Shown in pieces: positions 1-7,454 of a stretch of DNA of 64,000 nucleotides. Position 1 is the stretch's first letter. Each line of letters begins with the position of its first letter. Under the pieces are notes generated by a model. That model made no database searches, was not told the DNA's origin, and saw only the letters and a list, made by a program, of their open reading frames with translations. This DNA comes from JAABRU01 sp041390465. GTDB lineage: Bacteria; Desulfobacterota; Desulfobacteria; Desulfobacterales; Desulfococcaceae. The stretch lies in assembly GCA_041390465.1 (NCBI GenBank), contig JAWKPW010000001.1, forward strand, positions 62,001 to 126,000, read 5' to 3'. The position numbers and the translations under genes are program-made.

Positions 1-1746
1 GTGCTGAGTCCGGAGCAGGAATGGATTGATCTGCAGACCATGACTGCCTTCTGCTTTCCGGATTCCCCCGCAGACGATCAGGAATCTGCCGTAATTCGGG
101 CTCTGTTTGCCGACCGGCTGTATTTCCGCTTCAACCATGATCAGTTTTTTCCCCATACAGAGGAACAGGTCGAACAGATAAGGGCCAAAGCCAGGGAGGA
201 GGCACGGAAACAGCGGATTACGGAAAGCGGGGGAGACTGGGTCAGGAGCATTCTGTCCGATCCGGGCACAGATTCCCGCACTCTCGTGCCCCGGCTTACG
301 GATGAGCAGCAGGAGTGGATCAGAATTCTGCAGTCCTGCTATCTGTCTGAAAAGGAGAGTCCGCACTGGGAACTGGGCAGAGCCATGCTGACAAGAGCCG
401 GCATCACTGAGATGGAAAACCTCTTCCGTTTTTTTGTCAAAGTCGGCATCTGGAATCCGGATGAAAACATTGATCTCTACCGCTACGGCGTTCCCACCGA
501 TTTTCCGGAAAAAATCATGGAATGCACAGCATCCCGGACACCTTTTTTCAGCCCTTCATCCGCAGACAGCAGACGCAGAGATCTGACCGGACTTCCCATC
601 ATCACCATTGACGGTCAGGCCACTCTGGATTTTGATGATGCCCTGAGCCTGGAAAAAAAAGAGGATCATTATGTGCTCGGCGTCCATATCGCGGATGTGG
701 GGCATTTTGTGGAAAAGGGAAGTCCTCTGGATCAGGAGGCAGTGCAGAGGGGCAGTTCCATCTATATGCCGGACAGGAAAATTTCCATGCTTCCCCAGTG
801 TCTGGCTGAAGATCAGTGCAGTCTGAAAGCCGGGGAACTCCGTCCGGCCACCAGCACCCTCATCCGGCTGCGGCCCTCAGGGGATATTATCAGTTCCGAG
901 GTGTGTTCCAGTATAATCCGGGTGGCACGGCAGCTTACCTATCATGAAGTGAACTGCATGGTGGAAGAGGACGGGGAACTTGCCATTCTCCATGACATTG
1001 CCCGTCAGTTCCGGAAGAAGAGGCTGGCAGACGGAGCCGTGCAGATATCCCTGCCGGAAATCAATGTCTGGATGGATGAACGCGGAGAACTGACTGTGAC
1101 CCGGATCAACCGGGAAAGTCCGGGCAGAATGCTGGTCGCGGAGCTTATGATCATGGCCAACTGGCTCAATGCAGGATTTCTTGCACAAAACCGCATGCCC
1201 GCGATTTTCCGGTCTCAGCCCGCGCCGAGGGAGCGCCTGTACAAAGAGGATGAAGGCTCGCTTTTTCAGAACTGGATGCAGCGCAAACTGCTCAGCCGCT
1301 TTGTCCTGAGCACAGAGCCGGAGCCCCATTCGGGACTGGGGCTCGATGCCTATGTCACAGTCACCTCTCCCATCCGGAAATATTCGGATCTGATTACCCA
1401 GAGGCAGATCCGCGCAGTGTTCGGCCTGGACAGCCCCTATTCCGCCGAGGAGGTTCAGCAGACCATCCAGGCCCTGGAACTGCCCATGAGTTATGTCTCA
1501 AAACTGCAGAACCGCCGGAAACACTATTGGCTGCTGAAATATCTGGAAGGGAAAACCGGTCAGAAAGAAGAGGCCATTGTTCTGGGAAAACGGAGAAACA
1601 CCTATCAGGTGCTGATGACCGAATATATGATTGAGTGCACCATCCCCGCATCCGGCGGCATAAACCTGAAACCTGAAGATGTGATACAGGTGACCATACA
1701 GCATGTGGATGCCAGAAAAGAAATACTGAACATATTCATGGGGTGA
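1..1746 (+). CDS. RNB-domain ribonuclease (RNase II/R family), 5' end cut by window
   Basis: Probable 3'-5' exoribonuclease that degrades single-stranded RNA in the cytoplasm. The frame is open from the first base, so the true start is probably outside the window. The visible 581 residues contain the RNB catalytic core from about residue 195 to 500, with the acidic cluster TIDGQATLDFDDAL (Asp204, 210, 212, 213) that binds the metal ions in RNase II. The flanking HIADVGHFV and later YVTVTSPIRKYSDL blocks are also typical of the family. The C-terminal 70 residues look like a short S1-type RNA-binding tail, and the N-terminal third is poorly conserved. Next on the same strand is a diguanylate cyclase 106 bases downstream, with no sign of coupling. 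It could be an RNase II-like protein of altered specificity; the family call is secure, the exact enzyme is not. Confidence 0.9.
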   Translation: MLSPEQEWIDLQTMTAFCFPDSPADDQESAVIRALFADRLYFRFNHDQFFPHTEEQVEQIRAKAREEARKQRITESGGDWVRSILSDPGTDSRTLVPRLTDEQQEWIRILQSCYLSEKESPHWELGRAMLTRAGITEMENLFRFFVKVGIWNPDENIDLYRYGVPTDFPEKIMECTASRTPFFSPSSADSRRRDLTGLPIITIDGQATLDFDDALSLEKKEDHYVLGVHIADVGHFVEKGSPLDQEAVQRGSSIYMPDRKISMLPQCLAEDQCSLKAGELRPATSTLIRLRPSGDIISSEVCSSIIRVARQLTYHEVNCMVEEDGELAILHDIARQFRKKRLADGAVQISLPEINVWMDERGELTVTRINRESPGRMLVAELMIMANWLNAGFLAQNRMPAIFRSQPAPRERLYKEDEGSLFQNWMQRKLLSRFVLSTEPEPHSGLGLDAYVTVTSPIRKYSDLITQRQIRAVFGLDSPYSAEEVQQTIQALELPMSYVSKLQNRRKHYWLLKYLEGKTGQKEEAIVLGKRRNTYQVLMTEYMIECTIPASGGINLKPEDVIQVTIQHVDARKEILNIFMG

Positions 1747-1852
1747 ATCCGGAGAACAGCGCACAGTCCGCAGCAGAAATCAGGCGGTGAGGGCAATCAG
1801 GAAAACATGGGGAGACTGTTTGGGATATCACGGTTCACTGACAGAGGAACAC

Positions 1853-3622
1853 ATGTTTGCTTCCGTTCTTTTCAGAAGAATTTTTCCAGCCTTTGCGCTG
1901 ATCAGTGTGGGCCTGCATCTGCTGCTGATTTGGCATTGCACATGGCTGACAGAACAGTATGTTCGGGAAGCAGGGCATGCTGCCCCCATCCGGGATATGA
2001 GGGTGATCGAACAACTGCTCTGTGCGCGAAGCGCTGAAAAAATTTCCGGAGAAATCCTGTCTCCGGAACTCCGTCACCTGCTGTCAGAAAAAAAAATTGG
2101 GAACACAGGGTATGTCTTCCTTTTTGACAGGGACCTGCATCTGATCTTCCATCCGGACCCGGATGTGAAAAAAATCCCGCTCCATGACACTGCCCGGATA
2201 CAGTCTCGTCCGGAGCAGATGAAAAAGGAGGACTCCGCAATCCGCTGTTTTTCTGACAGGGGGAAAACGGTTTGGACAAAATATGTAAAAGAACGCGGAT
2301 GGTATGCCGCCATCATCATGGATGCCGATGAGGCGGAACACAGCGGCAGAGAATTCCGAAACCGCATTCTCTTCTCCTTTTTTGCAGTACAAATTCTGTT
2401 TCTGCTGCTGCTGGCTTTCCTGCTGCACGCTTTTTTCAGGCCCCTGCAATATCTTCAGGATATGGCAGCGGAATTTATCCGTACCGGCAGTGTTTCCCAA
2501 AAGCCTTTTGTGGCAGACAGCGGGGAAATCGGCTTTCTGTCCTGGACTCTGCATCGCATGACAGCGCAGCTTGGGGAAAACATGCGGAAAATCAAATCCC
2601 TTGAGCGTGAACATGCAAATCTGATCCGCGCCAGTGACCGGGCCAGAGCGCGCGCCTATGATCTGGACAAAGCCAGGGAAAAACTGGAATGGGAAGTGCA
2701 GACGTACCGGGAAGCCGAGGTTTCCCTCCGGCAGAGTGAGGAACGGTACCGATCCATGCTGGAAAATATAGAAGAATGCTTTTATGAAGCGGATCTGCTG
2801 GGCAATCTGGTTTTTTTCAATGACGCGCTCTGCCGCATGCTGGGATACAGCAAGGAAGAACTCCTGGCCATGAATTACCGGGATTTTATGGATGAAGCCA
2901 CTGCGGAAAAGGCGGAAAAAACCTTCACAAGGGCATTTGAGACCGGGATTCCGGCCAAAGGATTTGAATGGACCCTTATCTGCAAGGACGGCTCCCCCTG
3001 CTATGTGGAACTCTCTGTTTTCCTTATAAAGGATGAACAAGATGAAATTCTTGGGTTTCGGGGCGTTGCCCGCAATATCAGTGATCTGCTCTACCTGATT
3101 TACCATGATTCTCTCACCGGTCTTTACAACCGCAAGGCTTTTTTTCAGCGTCTGAAGGAAACACTGGCCTATGCCCGCCGGGACAATAATGAGAAAAACA
3201 TTTTTTACATGGATCTGGACAGATTCAAGCAGGTCAATGATGCTTACGGGCATGATGTGGGCGATGAAATTCTCAAAGAAGTGGCAGCACGCCTGAAAAG
3301 CACATTGCGGGAAACCGATCATATCTGCCGGCTGGGCGGAGATGAATTTACCGTGATTCTGAACAATGCAGGCAGTGCCAACCCCGCGGAAGCAGCACGG
3401 CGGATTCTTGAAAGTCTTTCCCATCCTTACATTGTAAAGGAACATCTGATTGATTTCATCACGCCCAGTATCGGCATCAGTTCCTATCCCAGGGATGCCG
3501 CAGATGTGGAAACTCTGGTAAAATGTGCCGACATTGCCATGTATGCCTCCAAAAAGCACAGGGGCTGTTTCACCTTCTACGACAAATCCCTGGAAGAGAG
3601 GGATGAACCGCAAAAGGAATAG
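1853..3622 (+). CDS. Membrane-bound diguanylate cyclase (Cache-HAMP-PAS-GGDEF)
   Basis: Predicted to make cyclic di-GMP in response to an extracytoplasmic ligand. The order is: an N-terminal membrane helix (about residues 10-30), a periplasmic single-Cache-like region containing GNTGYVFLFD, a second membrane helix near residue 180-200, a HAMP stretch, a coiled coil, a PAS/PAC pair, and a C-terminal GGDEF domain. The GGDEF signature is intact at residues 495-499, and an RETD inhibitory site lies five residues before it, so product feedback is likely. I chose the ATG at 1853 because AGAGGA lies just upstream and the membrane helix follows directly; a GTG at 1787 in the same frame is an alternative that adds 22 atypical residues. 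No EAL domain is present. It stands alone between the ribonuclease gene and a repeat-containing spacer. Confidence 0.93.
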   Translation: MFASVLFRRIFPAFALISVGLHLLLIWHCTWLTEQYVREAGHAAPIRDMRVIEQLLCARSAEKISGEILSPELRHLLSEKKIGNTGYVFLFDRDLHLIFHPDPDVKKIPLHDTARIQSRPEQMKKEDSAIRCFSDRGKTVWTKYVKERGWYAAIIMDADEAEHSGREFRNRILFSFFAVQILFLLLLAFLLHAFFRPLQYLQDMAAEFIRTGSVSQKPFVADSGEIGFLSWTLHRMTAQLGENMRKIKSLEREHANLIRASDRARARAYDLDKAREKLEWEVQTYREAEVSLRQSEERYRSMLENIEECFYEADLLGNLVFFNDALCRMLGYSKEELLAMNYRDFMDEATAEKAEKTFTRAFETGIPAKGFEWTLICKDGSPCYVELSVFLIKDEQDEILGFRGVARNISDLLYLIYHDSLTGLYNRKAFFQRLKETLAYARRDNNEKNIFYMDLDRFKQVNDAYGHDVGDEILKEVAARLKSTLRETDHICRLGGDEFTVILNNAGSANPAEAARRILESLSHPYIVKEHLIDFITPSIGISSYPRDAADVETLVKCADIAMYASKKHRGCFTFYDKSLEERDEPQKE

Positions 3623-3740
3623 CGAACAATATTTATGATGTTATTGACTTTTTCTGATTTCTGTGGAATGAATAAACAGACGTATTGTCATACTGCCGGC
3701 ACAAAGGGCTCCTTTTTGTTTTTTTGTGCATAATCATCTT

Positions 3741-3844
3741 GGGTGATTTCCGGAAAGGAACATTCCCCGGATTTGACAGCTTTTCCATATGTTGTCAAAT
3801 CTTTCAGGTGACTGAACCGGGACATTCATTTTCAGAACGCACCT
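3741..3844 (+). mobile_element. Family A inverted-repeat element, copy 1
   Basis: A 104-base element beginning GGTGATTTCCGGAAA and ending TTTTCAGAACGCACCT, so its ends are near-inverted repeats. The middle carries a GATTTGACA...TGTCAAATC hairpin. Two better preserved copies lie at 19868-19970 (inverted) and 53028-53129. This copy sits in the leader of the hydrogenase-like operon, 33 bases before the NuoE-like start codon, so it may affect transcription or translation of that operon. It is non-coding and resembles a MITE or REP-type element; its mobility is inferred only from the copies. Confidence 0.7.
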
Positions 3845-3876
3845 GAACAACAGCAAATTTTTTGGGAGATTCAAAA

Positions 3877-4377
3877 ATGGCGGAATTTGAGCATCCTCAT
3901 CATGAAGACATCAGCGAAGAAATGTGGCACAAAATTGACAGCATTATTGCGGAACATGCGGGACTGCCCGGTTCCATCATCGCGGTGCTGCGGAAAAGCC
4001 AGAATGTTGTCGGCTATCTGCCGACAGAACTGATGGATTATATCAGTCTGGGCATGAATCTGCCCCGCAGCGATGTCTTCGGGGTGGCATCCTTTTATGC
4101 CCTTTTTTCCATGAAACCCAAGGGCAGGAACACGGTCAGGGTTTGCACGGGGACAGCCTGCTATGTGAAAGGCATCAAGGAGGTAATCAGCCGCATCAGC
4201 AACAAATATGACATGGCTGAGGGATGCACCACAGCGGATCGCTGTTTTTCTCTGGAATCGGTCAGATGTCTGGGTGCGTGCGGTCTGGCTCCGGTAATGG
4301 TCATCGGAGAGGATGTTTACGGCGCTGTCAAACCGGATACCGTACTGGACATCCTGGCCCGGTATGAAACCCCATAA
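3877..4377 (+). CDS. NuoE/HndA-like thioredoxin-fold [2Fe-2S] subunit
   Basis: A 166-residue protein of the complex I 24-kDa subunit family, expected to hold one [2Fe-2S] cluster and pass electrons between NAD(P)H modules and partner Fe-S proteins. The four ligands are Cys90 and Cys95 (CTGTAC) plus Cys131 and Cys135 (CLGAC), the usual C-x4-C...C-x3-C pattern. The ATG at 3877 follows GGGAG at good distance; a TTG at 3862 is a less likely start. It is the first gene of an operon with two DRTGG proteins, a small ATPase-like protein and a hydrogenase-like protein, and no NuoF or NuoG gene is nearby. That context points to a regulatory or electron-delivery role rather than respiratory complex I. 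Confidence 0.93.
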   Translation: MAEFEHPHHEDISEEMWHKIDSIIAEHAGLPGSIIAVLRKSQNVVGYLPTELMDYISLGMNLPRSDVFGVASFYALFSMKPKGRNTVRVCTGTACYVKGIKEVISRISNKYDMAEGCTTADRCFSLESVRCLGACGLAPVMVIGEDVYGAVKPDTVLDILARYETP

Positions 4378-4398
4378 TCTGAAAACTGGCAGTATCTT

Positions 4399-4752
4399 AT
4401 GAAACTATCTGAGGTTAGGGATATTTTGCGTGCGGAAGTCCTGACAGGGGAGGAACTCATGGACAGATCCGTTTTTGGCGGAGGCGGCGCGGATCTGATG
4501 GAAGATATTCTGGCAACCGTGGCAAAAGGGGCCGCCCTGCTGACCGGTGTGACCACAGAACAGGTCATCCGCACCGCCAGAATTGCCGAAGTCGGAGCGG
4601 TCATATTTGTCAGGGGAAAAAAACCCGGGCAGAAAGTCATTGATATGGCAAAATCCTATAACCTGCCGGTAATGCTGACAGAGTATTCCATGTTCGTGGC
4701 AAGCGGACGCCTGTACATGAACGGTCTCAGGGGACTGGACGGTTCATGGTAG
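4399..4752 (+). CDS. DRTGG-domain protein 1
   Basis: A 117-residue protein that consists of essentially one DRTGG domain, a small fold also found in some phosphotransacetylase and CBS proteins, whose ligand is not well established. Visible family features are the N-terminal KLSEVRDILRAEVLTG, the central LLTGVTTEQVIRTA and the closing LPVMLTEYSMFVASGRLY. It begins 21 bases after the NuoE-like stop. It is about half identical to the next gene, which implies tandem duplication. The same gene set (NuoE, DRTGG, HATPase, hydrogenase-like) is known from anaerobic Firmicutes and Deltaproteobacteria, where it is thought to belong to a sensory module. Its specific role here is inferred from the operon. 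Confidence 0.85.
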   Translation: MKLSEVRDILRAEVLTGEELMDRSVFGGGGADLMEDILATVAKGAALLTGVTTEQVIRTARIAEVGAVIFVRGKKPGQKVIDMAKSYNLPVMLTEYSMFVASGRLYMNGLRGLDGSW

Positions 4753-4833
4753 TTCAGGCCCCGGCTGCGGAACCTTGCGTTTTTTTTGCTTCCCGGCATA
4801 CCTGAATCCGGAATTCCTTACATGGCATAAACG

Positions 4834-5187
4834 ATGAAATTATATGAAATACAGCAGGCTGTGGATGCCTGTGTTCTGAGCGGGGAAGAACAGTTGGACA
4901 GGGACATCCGCACTGCGGGTGCCAGTGATCTGATGAGTGACATTCTGGCCGGAGTTGCAGAAGGATGTGTGTTCCTTACCGGGCTTGCCACTGTGCAGAC
5001 CATCCGCACAGCAGTGGTATCGGGCGTGAGCGCAGTGGTTTTTGTGCGCAACAAAATCCCCCCGCAGGAAGTCATTGACATGGCAAAAGCGGAAGGCATT
5101 CCGCTTTTATCCAGTCCCTGTTCCATGTTTGTCTCCTGCGGCAGGCTTCATGCTTTGGGACTGACCGGATTGAACGGAGCCAGATGA
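4834..5187 (+). CDS. DRTGG-domain protein 2
   Basis: A second 117-residue single DRTGG-domain protein of the same length as its neighbour. The shared blocks are KLYEIQQAVDACVLSGEE, SDLMSDILAGVAEG and IPLLSSPCSMFVSCGRLH. The 81-base gap from the first paralogue shows no obvious hairpin, and the next gene begins two bases after this stop, so co-translation with the HATPase is likely. In clostridial versions of this operon one DRTGG protein accompanies the ATPase; having two suggests that the pair could form a heterodimer or bind different ligands. That last point is inference. Confidence 0.85.
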   Translation: MKLYEIQQAVDACVLSGEEQLDRDIRTAGASDLMSDILAGVAEGCVFLTGLATVQTIRTAVVSGVSAVVFVRNKIPPQEVIDMAKAEGIPLLSSPCSMFVSCGRLHALGLTGLNGAR

Positions 5188-5188
5188 T

Positions 5189-5629
5189 ATGGGTGAGGCA
5201 ATCCTGCACAAAGTTTTTCCCATCAACAAAAAAGATTTTGTCCACGCGGGCGAGGCCTCCATCCATGCCAAAAATCTGCTCAAAGCCCTGAATATGGATC
5301 CCGGACTGATCCGCCGCTCTGCCATCTGCGGTTATGAGGGCGAAATGAATGTGGTCATGCACGGCGGAGAGGGGGTTCTGGCCATCCGCATTGAGAAAGA
5401 TCGGATTGTTTTGGAACTTTCAGACAATGGGCCGGGCATTCCGGATATTGAACTTGCCCTGCAGGAAGGATATTCCACAGCATCCGATGAATTCCGGGAA
5501 ATGGGCTTTGGCGCGGGCATGGGACTGCCGAACATGAAAAAAAATGCGGATGAATTTGAACTTTCCTCCCGTGTGGGAGAAGGAACACAGGTGCGCATGG
5601 CATTTTTCCTGAAAAGCAAAGGAGGATAA
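5189..5629 (+). CDS. Small GHKL ATPase, anti-sigma kinase-like (RsbW/SpoIIAB type)
   Basis: A 146-residue stand-alone HATPase domain, the family of serine kinases and anti-sigma factors. The N box reads YEGEMNVVMHG, the G1 box DNGPGIPD, the G2 box GFGAGMGL and a GEGT follows, so the ATP site looks complete. There is no membrane segment and no histidine phosphoacceptor domain. The start ATG at 5189 is one base after the previous stop region, and AGGAGG near its end serves the next gene. Placed between DRTGG proteins and a hydrogenase-like Fe-S protein, it may convert a redox signal into protein phosphorylation; a substrate such as an anti-anti-sigma STAS protein is not in the window. Confidence 0.88.
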   Translation: MGEAILHKVFPINKKDFVHAGEASIHAKNLLKALNMDPGLIRRSAICGYEGEMNVVMHGGEGVLAIRIEKDRIVLELSDNGPGIPDIELALQEGYSTASDEFREMGFGAGMGLPNMKKNADEFELSSRVGEGTQVRMAFFLKSKGG

Positions 5630-5631
5630 AG

Positions 5632-6948
5632 GTGGACAATCTCACGGCTCCCCGGTATGTGCGTTTTGATGACAATCTCTGCACAGCCTGCTGTGACTGT
5701 GTGCGGATATGTCCCACCCATGCGCTGCGCATACGGAAAGGCCGGCCGGTTCTCATGCCTGATCAGTGCATTGGGTGCGGGGAATGCATCCGAATCTGTT
5801 CCGCGGGCGCTGTGTCCGCATCCACCTGTGAACTGAAACCCTTTGCTGATGATCAGATTTCTGTTGCCATGGTTTCTCCGGTTCTCTATTCCCAGTTTCC
5901 CGGAGTTCCGCCTGAAACTGTGCTGCAGGGCATCCGGCGGCTGGGATTTACGCATACGGTGGATATGTCCTATTTTCTGGAAATGTTCCAGTTTGCCACT
6001 GAAGACTTCATCCGGCGCAACCGCAAAGAGGAAAAGGCCCCCTGGCCGCTCATTTCTCCGATCTGTCCGGTGGTGGTGCGGCTGATTGCCTATAAATATC
6101 CAAGCCTTCTTTCCCATGTCCTTCCGGTTTCCAGACCCGTTACCCTCATGGCCGGAGAAATCAACCGTCTGCTTACGCAGCGGTATGAAACAGCCCGGCA
6201 TCCCTTTCATCTCTATTATATTGTTCCCTGTCCCACAAAAATGGAACCCAGCCGGGTGTCTTTTCTCAAAAACCGTTCCTATGCGGTCAGGGCTCTGGGC
6301 TTCAATGATATTTTCGGGGAACTGACCCGGGAAATCCAGAAAGGAGGACAGCCCCCCCTTCCCCCCGATCTTTTTGACAGTTACGGAGCCACCGTAAGCA
6401 GTCTGATCTGGGGAATCTCCGGAGGGGAGATCGCGGATCTCCAGATTGATCACACCCTGGCTGTTTCCGGTCTGAAGGAAACCATGTCCTATCTGGAAAA
6501 AATTGAAATGGGAATGTTCCGGGACATGGAATACATTGAATTCAGAACCTGCCGCGAGGGATGCGTGGGCGGCATTCTGACAGCCATTGACCGGTATCTG
6601 GCCAAAAGGGATGTGCAGAAAACCATTCTTCAGAACGGCATTGAAAGACGGGTTTCCCGCAGTGAGTTTCTGCGTTTTTATCAGGAAGGCTGTTTTGTCA
6701 AAAAGGCCAGTCCAGCGGCCATGCGACAGATTTTCGGAATTCACCGGGAACCCCTGTCTTTGGAAAAAATGGCGGAAATCTACACCATCATGAGCCATAT
6801 CAGGGGAAAAAACTGTGCTGCCTGCGGCGCACCGGACTGCCGGACCTTTGCCGAGGATGTGGTCAGGGGAAAGGCTTCTTTGGAAGACTGTCTGGAACTG
6901 CGCGCGCGCGGGGAAAAATTTTCCCCTCCTTCTGCTGACGCACTCTGA
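5632..6948 (+). CDS. [FeFe]-hydrogenase-like Fe-S protein, putative sensory type
   Basis: A 438-residue protein with two N-terminal [4Fe-4S] ferredoxin motifs (CTACCDC...C from Cys17, CIGCGEC...C from Cys46), a central [FeFe]-hydrogenase large-domain region, and a C-terminal C-x2-C-x4-C-x16-C cluster motif (Cys395, 398, 403, 420). The three H-cluster loops are recognisable: SPICPV (Cys145), VPCPTKM (Cys200) and FRTCREGC (Cys307, Cys311). All four cubane ligands are therefore kept, but the proton-transfer Cys that precedes Cys145 in catalytic enzymes is Ile144. Known sensory-type relatives also lack that cysteine, so this protein is more likely a sensor or electron carrier than a fast hydrogenase. 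The GTG start at 5632 follows AGGAGG and sits three bases after the ATPase stop. No HydE, HydF or HydG maturase is visible here. Confidence 0.88.
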   Translation: MDNLTAPRYVRFDDNLCTACCDCVRICPTHALRIRKGRPVLMPDQCIGCGECIRICSAGAVSASTCELKPFADDQISVAMVSPVLYSQFPGVPPETVLQGIRRLGFTHTVDMSYFLEMFQFATEDFIRRNRKEEKAPWPLISPICPVVVRLIAYKYPSLLSHVLPVSRPVTLMAGEINRLLTQRYETARHPFHLYYIVPCPTKMEPSRVSFLKNRSYAVRALGFNDIFGELTREIQKGGQPPLPPDLFDSYGATVSSLIWGISGGEIADLQIDHTLAVSGLKETMSYLEKIEMGMFRDMEYIEFRTCREGCVGGILTAIDRYLAKRDVQKTILQNGIERRVSRSEFLRFYQEGCFVKKASPAAMRQIFGIHREPLSLEKMAEIYTIMSHIRGKNCAACGAPDCRTFAEDVVRGKASLEDCLELRARGEKFSPPSADAL

Positions 6949-7011
6949 AAAAACGGCAGATATGAAACGCATTCTCACCTGCGGAAACTCTTCAGGAGAA
7001 CAGAATCAGCA

Positions 7012-7431
7012 ATGAGCCCTTCTTTAAATCACAGTTATCTTTGCAAACGAATCATTGTGGAGATGGAACGGTCAGGAAAATGGGAAGCATGGCCGGAGCT
7101 TACTCTGGATATTGAGGGCGGGCTTGTGCCGGATATAGCGATCTATGAAAGCGGTGTGCTGAAACCGGATTTCAGACAGGACAGAATCCGGTGTGAAACT
7201 CTTCCTTTGGCAGTTGTGGAAATTGTGTCCCCCGGTCAGTCCATACATGATCTGATGATCAAAGCGGACAAATTTATCCGCGCGGGAATTCCCGCAGTCT
7301 GGACAGTGGAACCTTACGGCGCTGTCATCTATGTTTCCGAAAAAGAAGAAAGAAGGATCGTTGTGGCAGATGTGGTGAAAACCGGGGATATTGAACTGGA
7401 TTTTTCAAAAATCTTCCCCCGGAGGCAATGA
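7012..7431 (+). CDS. Uma2-family (DUF820) putative endonuclease
   Basis: A 139-residue protein of the Uma2 family, which has a PD-(D/E)XK nuclease-like fold. The visible catalytic blocks are LVPDIAIYE and LAVVEIVSPGQS, followed by KADKFIRAGIPAVWTVEP. It is shorter than the common 180-200 residue members, mainly at the N-terminus, but similar short versions exist. The ATG at 7012 is 63 bases after the hydrogenase-like gene on the same strand, and a convergent gene ends 23 bases beyond its stop. Uma2 genes are often present in many copies in repeat-rich genomes and their biological role is not settled. I see no antitoxin beside it. Confidence 0.75.
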   Translation: MSPSLNHSYLCKRIIVEMERSGKWEAWPELTLDIEGGLVPDIAIYESGVLKPDFRQDRIRCETLPLAVVEIVSPGQSIHDLMIKADKFIRAGIPAVWTVEPYGAVIYVSEKEERRIVVADVVKTGDIELDFSKIFPRRQ

Positions 7432-7454
7432 CCGGAAGCAGTCATCTGATGCGT

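Noticed and set aside
1787..1852. GTG start for the diguanylate cyclase
   Set aside because: The 22 added residues are not membrane-like and the ATG at 1853 has a better ribosome-binding site.
2084..3613. 509-codon open frame on the minus strand
   Set aside because: It lies antisense to the intact diguanylate cyclase gene, has no ribosome-binding site and reads as Phe/His/Cys-rich sequence without family features.
5332..6978. 548-codon minus-strand frame
   Set aside because: It is the mirror of the ATPase and hydrogenase-like genes, whose motifs are clearly on the plus strand.
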